Of a DNA stretch of 64,000 bases, positions 42,259 to 50,992 are shown one piece after another. Source of the DNA: Tahibacter sp042701255. GTDB taxonomy: Bacteria > Pseudomonadota > Gammaproteobacteria > Xanthomonadales > Rhodanobacteraceae. Under the pieces are notes generated by a model. That model did no database searches and had not been told where the DNA came from. It saw nothing but the letters and a program-made list of their open reading frames with translations. Made by a program: the position numbers and the translations under genes. The first letter of the stretch is position 1. Each line of letters begins with the position of its first letter. The stretch is taken from the NCBI RefSeq assembly GCF_042701255.1, contig NZ_CP170554.1:3224001-3288000 (forward strand), given 5' to 3'.

Positions 42259-45200
42259 GTGACACCCTGGCGCCGCCGCCTGCGCCGTCTGCGCATTGCG
42301 CTGACCGTCGGCCTGGCCTGCCTGATCATTCTCGCGGCCGTGCTGGTCGGGCTCGCGCGTCTGCTGCTGCCGCAGGTCGGGCTGCACAAGGCGCGCGTGG
42401 AACGTTTCCTGTCCGAACAGTTGCAGCGGCCGGTCAGCATCGATCAGGTGCAGGGCTTCTGGGGCGACGGCGGGCCGCTGCTGCGCCTGGACGGCGTGCA
42501 CGTGGCGGCGAGCGACGTACGCCTGCCGCCGCTCGTGATTCCGCAGGCCGAGATCGGCCTGGACCTCGGCGCCTGGCTTGGGCGCAACCGGCACTGGAGC
42601 GAGTTCCGCATACGCGGACTGGACCTGCGCCTGGAACGCGGCGCCGACGGCCGCTGGCAGGTGTCCGGCCTGGCCGGCGGCGATGCGGAGGCCGGCGACA
42701 ATCCGCTGCTGTCCCTCGGCGGGGTCGTGCTGCGCGATGCGCGCGTGCACGTCGTCGATGCCGCGCGCGCGATCGACGCGGCCCTGCGCATCGACGAGCT
42801 GCGCCTGATCAACCGGGCCGAGCGCCATCGCATCGTCGCGCTGCTGCGTCGCGACGCGCCCGGCGCGACGCCGCTGCAGTTCGTCGCCGAGATCGATCGC
42901 ACCGATCGCAGCGGCGACGTCTATCTCGGCGGCGAGGCCGTGGATCTGGCCAATCTGACCGAAGGCCTGAGCTGGGACGGCCGCCGCCTGCGCACGGGCC
43001 ATGGCCGCCTGCAGCTCTGGGCACGCGTCGAGAACGCCGAGCCGGTGTCGGCGCATGCGGCGCTGGATCTGGAAGGGCTGGAACTCGAACTCGGCGCGGC
43101 CGACACGCCGGCCGGCGCATCGGCGGAAAAGTCCGGCGACGCGGCGACAGCGGGCAAGGCCGGCACCGACAACGTCGCGGCCGACAAGACCGCCGCGGAA
43201 AAACAGACCGCCAAAGCGGGTGGCGAGAAATCGTCCGCCGACAAATCACCGATCGACAAATCGGCCGTCGACAAGCGCGCAGCCGTCCGCACCGTCGGCC
43301 TGGCTCAATTGCGCGGCTACGCGCGCTGGCGCCGCGATGCGAACGGCTGGACTCTGGACCTGGCCGACCTGCGCGCGGCGCGCGCCGGGACCAATCCGGT
43401 GGTGTCGGCGGCGAACCTGCGCCGCGACGGCGACGAATTCCGTCTCGATGCGCCGCAGGTCGATCTGACCACGGTCGCCGCGCTGCTGCCGTTTGCGCCG
43501 GGGCTCGACGGCGCCTGGCCGACGCGCTCGTCTTTGCAGGGACAATTGCAGAATGTCGCGTTGCGCTTCGCCGGCCGCGACGATTTCGAGCTCGGCGCCA
43601 GCCTGCAGGGCCTGAGCTTCCTGCCGATCGACAAGGTGCCCGGCCTGACCGCGCTGCGCGGTGAGCTCTACGCCGATGCGAATGCCGCGGTGCTCGAACT
43701 GCCGCCGCAGGCGACGACCCTGAACTACGCGCGCAAATTCCGCCAGCCGCTCGCGTTCCAGCGGCTGGCCGGACGCATTGCCGCGTTCCGCCTCGACGAC
43801 GGCGGCGGCTGGCGCGTGGAGACCGATGCGCTCGACGTCGACGGCGGCGGCTTCTCGACCCAGGTGCGCGGCGGTCTGGAATTCCTGCCCGACGGCACCA
43901 AGCCGCTGCTCGATCTGTACGCCGTCGTGCTGCCGAGCGACGTCCCCGCCGCCAAGCAGTTCTGGCCCATCGGCGACATGTCGCCCAAGGCCATGGACTG
44001 GCTCGACCGCAGCCTCGTCGCCGGCACGATAGACAGCGGCCGCGCCGTCGTGCGCTGCGATCTCGACGACTGGCCGATCCACAATTTCGCCGGCCAGTTC
44101 AAGGCGCGCGCCGAGATCAGCGATCTGACCCTCGACTACAACGCCGCCTGGCCGCGCGCCGAAGGCGTCGCCGTCGTGGCCGAGTTCGTCAATTCGAGCA
44201 TGCATGCGGAGACCAGCGGCGGCCGCGTGCTCGGTGCGACGACGAAGCGCGCGGTCGCCGACATTCCCTCGTTCAAGGACGCCGTACTCGCGCTCGACGT
44301 CGAAGGCGAGGGCAAGGGCGAGGACCTGCTCGCGGTCGTCAACGCCTCGCCGCTGGGCACGCGCTTCGCCAAGGAGCTCAAGGGGCTGCAGATCGGCGGC
44401 GCGGCCAACGTGAAGTTCCGTCTCGACCTGCCGTTCGCGCCGGACGAATCCAGCCGCGTCAAAGGCGAGATCGAGCTGACCGACTCGGCCATCGTCGCGA
44501 AGAAATGGGACGTGGATTTCGCCCACGCCAGCGGCAAGCTCGCGTTCCACGACGACGGCCTGAGCGCCGGTCCGCTCGCGCTGCAGATGCAGGGCTATGC
44601 GACCAATTTCTGGCTGACGCTCGGCGCCGACGTGAAGGACTCGACCAACGCGGTCGAGGCGCGGCTGGAAAGCAACTTGCCGATGGAGTTCGTGTTCAAG
44701 AACGCCACCGTGCTGCAGGCCTGGTGGCCGCGCTTCAGCGGCCGCTCGGACTGGATCATCGACCTGGCCGTGCCGCGCGGCGACGCGCCGACCAAGCTCG
44801 CGATGCGCTCGGAGCTGCGCGGTACCGCGATCGATCTGCCGGCGCCGCTGGACAAGCCCGCCGGCGATGCGATGCCGGTGCAGGTGTCGCTGCAATTGCC
44901 GATGGAAGGCAGCCCGCTGGCGGTCAACGTCGCCGACGTGCTGCGTCTGCGTGCGCGGCTGCCGGATGCGCAGCGCGAGTTCGCCGGCGCGATCGCGCTC
45001 GGCGAAACGCCGCCGGAACATCTGCCCGATGCGGGCCTGAGCGTAGGCGGCCGCGGCCGCCGGCTGGATCTGTCGGGCTGGGCCGGCATAGGTCTCGGCG
45101 CCGGCAGCGGCCCGGGCCTGCTGCGTGCGATCGACCTGCGCGCCGACAAGGCCACGATAGGCAGCCGCGAGTTCAACGATCTGGGCCTCGTGCTCGCGCG

Positions 45201-46299
45201 CCAACCCGATCAGGTCGGCATCAGCTTCAGCGGCCCGCAGCTGCAGGGCACCCTGCAGATTCCGACCGCGGATCTGCTCAAGCGCGGCATCACGGCGCAG
45301 TTTGAACATGTGTACTGGCCCGACCCGCCGCGTCCGCCCGGTCTGACGCCGGTCGAGGACACGCCCGATCCGTTCGACGGCGTGGTGCCCTCGACGGTGC
45401 CGCCGCTGCATCTGTGGATCGGCGATTTCCGCCTCGGCACGGCCAATTTCGGCGAGACGCGGCTCGAATCATTGCCGACCACCGACGGCATGCGCATCGA
45501 CCAGTTCGAGACGCGCTCGCCCGACATGGAGATGCACGTGCGCGGCCAGTGGAACGGCGACGGCAAGCGTCATCGCTCCGACGTCGATCTCGACCTGACC
45601 TCGGAAAACATGGGCCACATGCTCGCCGCGCTGGGTTTCGCCGGGATCTTCGAAGGCGGCCAGACGCTGGCTCATCTGGATGCGTACTGGAATGGTTCGC
45701 CGGCCTCCTTCGCGCTCTCACGGCTGGAAGGAAAGCTCAAGCTCACGGTCAACGCCGGGCGCATCCTCGACGTCGAACCCGGCATGGGACGCCTGTTCGG
45801 CCTGTTCTCGGTGCGCGAGATTCCGCGCCGCCTCGCGCTGGATTTCGGCGATTTCTTCCGCACCGGCATGAGCTTCACCGCGATCAACGGCGAGTTCGCG
45901 CTGGGCGGCGGCAATGCGACGACGAACAATCTCACGATCACGAGTCCGGCCGCCGACATCCGCATCCAGGGCCGCACCGGCCTGAAGGCGCGCGACTACG
46001 ACCAGCAGATGGTCGTCACGCCGCGCGTCGGCGGCGCGCTGACCGTGGTCGGCGCGCTGGCCGGCGGACCGGCCGGCGCCGCCGCGGGTCTGGCCGTGCA
46101 GACCTTGTTCAACAAGGCCATCAATCAGGTCACGACGGCGCGCTATCACGTGACCGGCAGCTGGGAAAAACCCGACATCACGCTGGTCTCGCGCGAAGGC
46201 GGCCGCAGCCGCACTGAAGCCGCGCCACCGCCGCCGGAGCAGCAGGGACCGCCGCGCGAATCGACGCCGGAACCGCCGAGGCGGAACCCGCGGCGCTGA
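42259..46299 (+). CDS. yhdP: YhdP family AsmA-like envelope protein (TIGR02099)
   Basis: A 1346-residue inner-membrane-anchored AsmA-like protein, a lipid-transfer bridge for phospholipid transport to the outer membrane in E. coli. An N-terminal helix (about residues 10-35, LRIALTVGLACLIILAAVLVG, given in part) is followed by long beta-rich repeats, and the C-terminal DUF3971/AsmA region has TARYHVTGSWEKPDITLVSR. Around residues 287-340 is a low-complexity stretch rich in EK/DK pairs, absent from typical members. GTG 42259 is the start. It lies in the usual position after rng. Confidence 0.94.
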   Translation: MTPWRRRLRRLRIALTVGLACLIILAAVLVGLARLLLPQVGLHKARVERFLSEQLQRPVSIDQVQGFWGDGGPLLRLDGVHVAASDVRLPPLVIPQAEIGLDLGAWLGRNRHWSEFRIRGLDLRLERGADGRWQVSGLAGGDAEAGDNPLLSLGGVVLRDARVHVVDAARAIDAALRIDELRLINRAERHRIVALLRRDAPGATPLQFVAEIDRTDRSGDVYLGGEAVDLANLTEGLSWDGRRLRTGHGRLQLWARVENAEPVSAHAALDLEGLELELGAADTPAGASAEKSGDAATAGKAGTDNVAADKTAAEKQTAKAGGEKSSADKSPIDKSAVDKRAAVRTVGLAQLRGYARWRRDANGWTLDLADLRAARAGTNPVVSAANLRRDGDEFRLDAPQVDLTTVAALLPFAPGLDGAWPTRSSLQGQLQNVALRFAGRDDFELGASLQGLSFLPIDKVPGLTALRGELYADANAAVLELPPQATTLNYARKFRQPLAFQRLAGRIAAFRLDDGGGWRVETDALDVDGGGFSTQVRGGLEFLPDGTKPLLDLYAVVLPSDVPAAKQFWPIGDMSPKAMDWLDRSLVAGTIDSGRAVVRCDLDDWPIHNFAGQFKARAEISDLTLDYNAAWPRAEGVAVVAEFVNSSMHAETSGGRVLGATTKRAVADIPSFKDAVLALDVEGEGKGEDLLAVVNASPLGTRFAKELKGLQIGGAANVKFRLDLPFAPDESSRVKGEIELTDSAIVAKKWDVDFAHASGKLAFHDDGLSAGPLALQMQGYATNFWLTLGADVKDSTNAVEARLESNLPMEFVFKNATVLQAWWPRFSGRSDWIIDLAVPRGDAPTKLAMRSELRGTAIDLPAPLDKPAGDAMPVQVSLQLPMEGSPLAVNVADVLRLRARLPDAQREFAGAIALGETPPEHLPDAGLSVGGRGRRLDLSGWAGIGLGAGSGPGLLRAIDLRADKATIGSREFNDLGLVLARQPDQVGISFSGPQLQGTLQIPTADLLKRGITAQFEHVYWPDPPRPPGLTPVEDTPDPFDGVVPSTVPPLHLWIGDFRLGTANFGETRLESLPTTDGMRIDQFETRSPDMEMHVRGQWNGDGKRHRSDVDLDLTSENMGHMLAALGFAGIFEGGQTLAHLDAYWNGSPASFALSRLEGKLKLTVNAGRILDVEPGMGRLFGLFSVREIPRRLALDFGDFFRTGMSFTAINGEFALGGGNATTNNLTITSPAADIRIQGRTGLKARDYDQQMVVTPRVGGALTVVGALAGGPAGAAAGLAVQTLFNKAINQVTTARYHVTGSWEKPDITLVSREGGRSRTEAAPPPPEQQGPPRESTPEPPRRNPRR

Positions 46300-46339
46300 G
46301 CACGAGTCCGACGCGGTCACTGCCTCAGGGACTGCGTCC

Positions 46340-46825
46340 ATGCACGCCACCGTCGTCGACGGCGATCTGCTCGATCAATCGGTCGACGTGCTCGTCAATG
46401 CCTGGAACCGCAACGTGATTCCCTGGTGGCTGCTGGTGCCGCAGGGCGTGTCAGGCGCGATCAAGCGGCGTGCCGGACTCAAACCGTTCATCGAGCTTGG
46501 CCGTGCCGGAACGCTCGCGCTCGGCGATGCCGTACTGACCGGCCCGGGACGTCTGCCGGTGCGCGGCATCATTCACGTGGCCGGCATCGACATGCTCTGG
46601 CGCGCGTCGGCCGATTCGATACGCCGCAGCGTGCAGTCGGCGATGGCGCTCGCGCACCGGCGCGGCTTCGCCTCCATCGCGTTTCCGGTCATCGGCGCAG
46701 GCTCGGGCGGCTATGCGGAAGCGGCGGCACTGGATCTGATGCAGCAGACGTTCGCGGCCATGGACGTGCCGCTGTCGGTACGCATCGTGCGTTTCCGCCC
46801 GCAGGCAGCGTCGCATCGGCGCTGA
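46340..46825 (+). CDS. Macro-domain protein
   Basis: A 161-residue protein with an Appr-1''-p/macro-domain pattern: VVDGDLLDQSVDVLVNAWN, GVSGAIKRRAG (the ADP-ribose-binding glycine-rich loop), GDAVLTGPGRL-IIHVAG and IAFPVIGAGSGGY. The NA(W/A)N variation is slightly unusual, with NAWNRN where NAAN is common, but the fold is clear. Substrates could be ADP-ribosylated protein or O-acetyl-ADP-ribose. It is an extra gene between yhdP and tldD. Confidence 0.85.
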   Translation: MHATVVDGDLLDQSVDVLVNAWNRNVIPWWLLVPQGVSGAIKRRAGLKPFIELGRAGTLALGDAVLTGPGRLPVRGIIHVAGIDMLWRASADSIRRSVQSAMALAHRRGFASIAFPVIGAGSGGYAEAAALDLMQQTFAAMDVPLSVRIVRFRPQAASHRR

Positions 46826-46946
46826 GCATCGAGTCGGCATCGCGGCAGGACGGGCGTCGGCCGAGGCTGCCACGCTTGCCTGAATACGCCTTGTAGCCTA
46901 CCGTTCCCGCCCTTATCTCCCGCGCACTGCCTCAGCTGGAAATCCG

Positions 46947-48389
46947 ATGAATGCCATGATCGCGCAAGCGAGCGAACGCCTTTTGCGCCCGGGCGGCCTG
47001 TCCACGAGCGAACTCGATCGCGTGTTCGCGCGGCTGCTGGGTCCCGGCATCGACGCGGCCGATCTGTATTTCCAGCACGCGCGTTCCGAGTATTGGCTGC
47101 TCGAGGACGGCATCGTCAAGGAAGGCAATCATTCGATCGAGCAGGGCGTCGGCGTGCGTGCACTGGCCGGTGAGAAAACCGGCTTCGCCTATTCCGACGA
47201 GATCGTGCTGCCGCAGCTGCTCGAAGCCGCCGGCGCCGCACGCGCCGTGGCCAAGGCCGGCGCCAACGGCGTAGGCCGCGCGCTCGCGGTCGGCAATGCA
47301 CGTTCGCTGTACCGGCCCATCGATCCGATCGACAGTCTCGACAGCGCCGGAAAAATCGCCCTGCTGCGCGAGATCGACGCCTATGCGCGCGCGCTGGATC
47401 CGCGCGTGAGCCAGGTCATCGTCAGCATCGCCGCGGGCATGGATACCGTGCTCGTCGCCGCGGCCGACGGCACCCTGGCCGCCGACGTGCGGCCGCTGGT
47501 GCGCTTCAACATCCAGGTCATCGCCGAACAGAACGGCCGCCGCGAAAGCGGCAGCGCCGGCGGCGGCGGCCGCTACGACTATGCCGAGCTGCTGGCCGGC
47601 GGCCGCGCTCAAGGCTGGGCGCGCGAAGCGGTGCGTCTGGCGCTGGTCAATCTCGAAGCCGTCGAGGCGCCGGCCGGCAGCATGCCGGTCGTGCTCGCGC
47701 CGGGCTGGCCCGGCGTGCTGCTGCACGAAGCCGTGGGCCACGGCCTCGAAGGCGATTTCAACCGCAAGGGCACCTCGGCGTTTTCCGGCCGCCTCGGCCA
47801 GCGCGTCGCCGCGCCCGGCGTCACCGTCGTCGACGACGGCACGCTGCCCGGCCGCCGTGGTTCGCTCAACGTCGACGACGAAGGCGTGCCGACCGAGAGC
47901 ACCGTGCTGATCGAGGACGGCATCCTGCGCGGCTACATGCAGGACAAGCTCAACGCGCGCCTCATGGGCATGCAGCCGACCGGCAACGGCCGGCGCGAAT
48001 CCTTCGCGCATCTGCCGATGCCGCGCATGACGAATACCTACATGCTGGCCGGCGCGCACGATCCGGCCGAGATCATCGCGTCGGTCAAGCGCGGCCTGTA
48101 CGCAGTCAATTTCGGCGGCGGCCAGGTCGACATCACGAACGGCCGCTTCACGTTCTCGGCCAGCGAGGCCTACCTGATCGAGGACGGCAAGATCACGCGG
48201 CCGGTCAAGGGCGCGACCCTGGTCGGTTCCGGCCCCGACGTCATGAACCGCATCAGCATGATCGGCAACGACCTGCGCCTGGACGACGGTGTCGGCGTCT
48301 GCGGCAAGGAAGGGCAGAGCGTGCCGGTCGGCGTCGGTCAGCCCACGCTCAAGATCGACGGCATCACCGTCGGCGGGACCGCGGCGTGA
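46947..48389 (+). CDS. tldD: Metalloprotease TldD
   Basis: A 480-residue partner of PmbA/TldE in a heterodimeric zinc protease that matures microcin B17 and degrades CcdA in E. coli. The active site HEAVGHGLEGD (HExxxH) is at about residues 260-270. RGYMQDKLNARLMGMQPTGNG (in parts) and the glycine-rich C-terminal GKEGQSVPVGVGQPTLKIDGI are typical. The real chain of the active pair is TldD, and PmbA lacks the motif. DarP, on the opposite strand, separates it from pmbA. Confidence 0.96.
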   Translation: MNAMIAQASERLLRPGGLSTSELDRVFARLLGPGIDAADLYFQHARSEYWLLEDGIVKEGNHSIEQGVGVRALAGEKTGFAYSDEIVLPQLLEAAGAARAVAKAGANGVGRALAVGNARSLYRPIDPIDSLDSAGKIALLREIDAYARALDPRVSQVIVSIAAGMDTVLVAAADGTLAADVRPLVRFNIQVIAEQNGRRESGSAGGGGRYDYAELLAGGRAQGWAREAVRLALVNLEAVEAPAGSMPVVLAPGWPGVLLHEAVGHGLEGDFNRKGTSAFSGRLGQRVAAPGVTVVDDGTLPGRRGSLNVDDEGVPTESTVLIEDGILRGYMQDKLNARLMGMQPTGNGRRESFAHLPMPRMTNTYMLAGAHDPAEIIASVKRGLYAVNFGGGQVDITNGRFTFSASEAYLIEDGKITRPVKGATLVGSGPDVMNRISMIGNDLRLDDGVGVCGKEGQSVPVGVGQPTLKIDGITVGGTAA

Positions 48390-48402
48390 CGATGCCGCGG
48401 CT

Positions 48403-48954
48403 TCATTCCTCGGCGTCGTCGCCGGCCTTGTCGTCGCCGAACAGTTCGCGCAGTTCGCGGAACAGCTCGCGGAACGCGTGCGGCGGCCGATTCTCGTTGC
48501 GTTCGACGCGCGCCTGGCGCGCGAGCTGGCGCAGGTGCTGGCGGTCGGCTGCCGGAAACAGATTGAGCAACTGGGCCAGCGCGTCGTCGCCGTCGGCGAT
48601 CAGCCGCTCGCGCCATTCCTCGAGCCGGTGCAGTTCGGCGGTCTCGCGCCGCGCGAGCTGGCGGTCGTGGTCGAGCTGCGCGCGCATCGCCGGCAGCTCG
48701 TCCTCGCGCCGGCGCAGCATCTTGGCGAGGTACTGGATCTGGCGTTTGCGCGCGATCTGCTGGGTCACGCGGCGCGCCTTTTCCACTTCGTCGCGGATGT
48801 CCTCGTCCAGCGCGAGCTGGGACAGCTGCGCGTCGGTCAGCGAGACCAGGCGTTCGGCCAATTCGAATACGGCCAGCGCGTCGCGCCGCCGCTGGCTGCG
48901 GCTGGGCGAATCGTCGCCGTCGTCGTCGGAAAAATCGTCGTCGTGTTCGCGCAT
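48403..48954 (-). CDS. darP: DarP (YjgA), ribosome-associated protein of the DUF615 family
   Basis: A 183-residue protein binding pre-50S ribosomes. The acidic N-terminus DDDFSDDDGDD precedes the DUF615 core: SRSQRRRDALAVFELAERLVSL, ARRVTQQIARKRQIQYLAKMLR, and EEWRERLIADGDDALAQLLN. The start at 48954 is chosen because the domain follows directly. The gene sits between tldD and pmbA but on the opposite strand, with a 13-bp gap to tldD, an arrangement also known in Xanthomonas-type genomes. Confidence 0.94.
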   Translation of the reverse strand: MREHDDDFSDDDGDDSPSRSQRRRDALAVFELAERLVSLTDAQLSQLALDEDIRDEVEKARRVTQQIARKRQIQYLAKMLRRREDELPAMRAQLDHDRQLARRETAELHRLEEWRERLIADGDDALAQLLNLFPAADRQHLRQLARQARVERNENRPPHAFRELFRELRELFGDDKAGDDAEE

Positions 48955-48993
48955 GACGTGGGGCAGGGCTGGCAAAGAAGGGAAGAATAGGCT

Positions 48994-50346
48994 GTGAGTA
49001 CAGAGATCGCCAACAAGGACGCCAGTCTCGCCGAGCTGGACCGCCTCGCCGAGGTCGCCGAAGACGTGCTGCGGCGCTGCAAGGCCGCCGGCGCCGACGA
49101 GGCCGAAGTGGCCGCCAGCGTCGATGTGGGCCTCAACGTCAGCGTCCGTCTCGGCGAGACCGAGACCATCGAGCATACGCGCGACCGCTCCTTCGGTGTG
49201 ACCGTGTATTTCGGCAAGCGCAAGGGTTCGGCCAGCACGGCCGACCTCAATCCGGATTCCATCGCCAAGACCGTCGAGCAGGCCTGCGCGATCGCGCGCT
49301 ATACCGAAGCCGATCCGGCCTCGGGCCTGGCCGACGCGGAGCGCATGGCGACGCGCTTTCCCGACCTCGACCTGTGGCATCCCTGGGACGTCGACGTCGA
49401 ACGCGCGATCGCCATTGGCCTGGAGATCGAGGACGCCGGCCGCGCGGTGGCCGGCATCACCAATTCCGAAGGCGCTTCGGTGCAGGCCGGCGAAGCGCTC
49501 GCGGTGTATGCGAACTCGCACGGCTTCACCGGCCGCGAGCGCGGCACGCGGCACATGCTGTCGGTCTCGCTGCTGGCCGGCGAAGACGCCGGCATGCAGA
49601 GCGACTACTGGTACGACTCGGTGCGCGCCGCGCAGGATTTCGGTCCCGCCGCCGAGATCGGCCGCAAGGCCGCCGAACGCGTGCTGTCGCGCCTGGGACC
49701 GCAGAGCCTGTCGACGCGCCAATGCCCGGTGCTGTACGCGCCGGAAGTCGCGCGTGGCCTGATCGGCCATCTGCTCAACGCGGTCAGCGGCGGTGCGCTG
49801 TACCGCAAGGCCAGCTTCCTGCTCGACGCCTGCGGCAAGCAGATACTGCCGGCCTTCGTCGACCTGATCGAAGACCCGTATCTGCCGCGCGGCCACGCCT
49901 CGGCCGCGTTCGACGCCGAAGGCGTGCAGACCAAGCGCAGCGCACTGGTCGAGGCCGGCGTGCTGCAGCGCTATCTGCTGTCGAGCTATTCGGCGCGCAA
50001 GCTCGGTTTGGCCTCCACCGGCAATGCCGGCGGCGTGCACAACCTGCTCGTGCGCGGCGGCGACGATGATTTTGCGGGCATGCTGCGCCGTCTCGGCACC
50101 GGTTTGCTCGTGACGCAGCTCATGGGGCAGGGCGTCAACGGCGTGACCGGCGACTATTCCCGCGGCGCGTCGGGCTTCTGGGTCGAGAACGGCGTCATCG
50201 CCTATCCGGTCGAGGAAATCACGATCGCGGCCAATCTGCGCGACGTCTACGCCAACATCGTGGCGATCGGCAGCGACGTCGATCCGCGCTCGCACCTGCT
50301 CTGCGGCTCCATCCTCGTCGAGCGCATGACCGTGGCCGGCGCCTGA
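48994..50346 (+). CDS. pmbA: Metalloprotease PmbA/TldE
   Basis: A 450-residue subunit of the TldD-PmbA protease. VSVRLGETETIEHTRDRSFGVTVYFGKRKGSAST (in pieces: SFGVTVYFG, KRKGSAST), YWYDSVRAAQDF, GQGVNGVTGDYSRGASGFWVENG and ITIAANLRDVYANI are the family hallmarks. It lacks an HExxxH motif, as expected. Start is GTG 48994 with gaaggga upstream. It follows the divergent darP by 39 bp. Confidence 0.95.
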   Translation: MSTEIANKDASLAELDRLAEVAEDVLRRCKAAGADEAEVAASVDVGLNVSVRLGETETIEHTRDRSFGVTVYFGKRKGSASTADLNPDSIAKTVEQACAIARYTEADPASGLADAERMATRFPDLDLWHPWDVDVERAIAIGLEIEDAGRAVAGITNSEGASVQAGEALAVYANSHGFTGRERGTRHMLSVSLLAGEDAGMQSDYWYDSVRAAQDFGPAAEIGRKAAERVLSRLGPQSLSTRQCPVLYAPEVARGLIGHLLNAVSGGALYRKASFLLDACGKQILPAFVDLIEDPYLPRGHASAAFDAEGVQTKRSALVEAGVLQRYLLSSYSARKLGLASTGNAGGVHNLLVRGGDDDFAGMLRRLGTGLLVTQLMGQGVNGVTGDYSRGASGFWVENGVIAYPVEEITIAANLRDVYANIVAIGSDVDPRSHLLCGSILVERMTVAGA

Positions 50347-50357
50347 TCCGGCCGCGC

Positions 50358-50363
50358 TATGAT
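50358..50363 (+). promoter_or_regulatory. -10-like element TATGAT just ahead of zur
   Basis: TATGAT ends six bases before the zur ATG at 50370. If it is a -10, transcription would start at the A of the start codon and the mRNA would be leaderless. No ribosome-binding site is visible in between. Confidence 0.45.
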
Positions 50364-50369
50364 CCGGCC

Positions 50370-50870
50370 ATGAGCGAGCCGCACGACCACGATCACGATG
50401 CCGGGCACAAGCATGGCCTGCACGAACATCGCCACGACGCCGCGGCGTTCGTGCGCGTCGTCGCCGACGCCTGCGAGGCGCGCGGTCTGCGCCTGACTCC
50501 GCTGCGTCTGCGCGTGCTCGAGATGATCGCGGCCAGCGACAAGCCGGTGAAAGCCTACGACCTGCTCGACCGTCTCAAGGACGAACGCGCCGGCGCCGCA
50601 CCGCCGACGGTCTATCGCGCGCTCGACTTCCTGCTCGAAAACAGCTTCATCCACAAGCTCGAATCGATCAACGCCTACGTCTCCTGCCACCATCCGGAAG
50701 AGGCGCATCAGGTGCCGTTCCTGATCTGCGACGTCTGTGCCGGTGCGATCGAGATCTGCGACGACGGCGTTGCCGCGCTGCTCAGCGCGCAGGCCCGCGA
50801 GCACGGCTTCAGGCCGCGCGCGCAGACTCTGGAAGTGCATGGGGTTTGCGCGAGCTGTGCCAAGCGCTGA
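50370..50870 (+). CDS. zur: Fur-family zinc uptake regulator (Zur)
   Basis: A 166-residue Fur-family repressor. The N-terminus is rich in histidine (HDHDHDAGHKHGLHEHRHD, residues 4-22), suggesting zinc binding before the winged-helix domain. The DNA-binding helix follows (VKAYDLLDRL, PPTVYRALDFLLE). Structural zinc Cys pairs are CDVC and CASC, and a further ligand is in SCHHPEEAHQ. The Zur rather than Fur assignment rests on similarity of the TVYRALDFL-ENSFIHKLES region and on the zinc-related neighbours. With zinc bound it should repress uptake genes such as the TonB receptor downstream. Confidence 0.88.
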   Translation: MSEPHDHDHDAGHKHGLHEHRHDAAAFVRVVADACEARGLRLTPLRLRVLEMIAASDKPVKAYDLLDRLKDERAGAAPPTVYRALDFLLENSFIHKLESINAYVSCHHPEEAHQVPFLICDVCAGAIEICDDGVAALLSAQAREHGFRPRAQTLEVHGVCASCAKR

Positions 50871-50922
50871 AGCGCCGGCCCTGCGTCGCCGGCGACGCCG
50901 GCTGTTTCCGCAACGATATGAA

Positions 50923-50960
50923 AAGCCCGCCGCTGTGCGGCGGCGGGCTTGGTGTTTTTT
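50923..50960 (+). terminator. Rho-independent terminator of zur
   Basis: AAGCCCGCCGC (50923-50933) and GCGGCGGGCTT (50940-50950) form an 11-bp stem, followed after GGTG by a run of six T (50955-50960). It lies 52 bp after the zur stop. The A-tract ahead (50921-50924) is too short for clear bidirectional use. Confidence 0.9.
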
Positions 50961-50992
50961 CCGCGCGATCGGTCATCGACGCGGCGAGCCGG

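Noticed and set aside
43246..45411. A 721-codon minus-strand frame inside yhdP
   Set aside because: Shadow of the AsmA-like gene, with no plausible start or motif.
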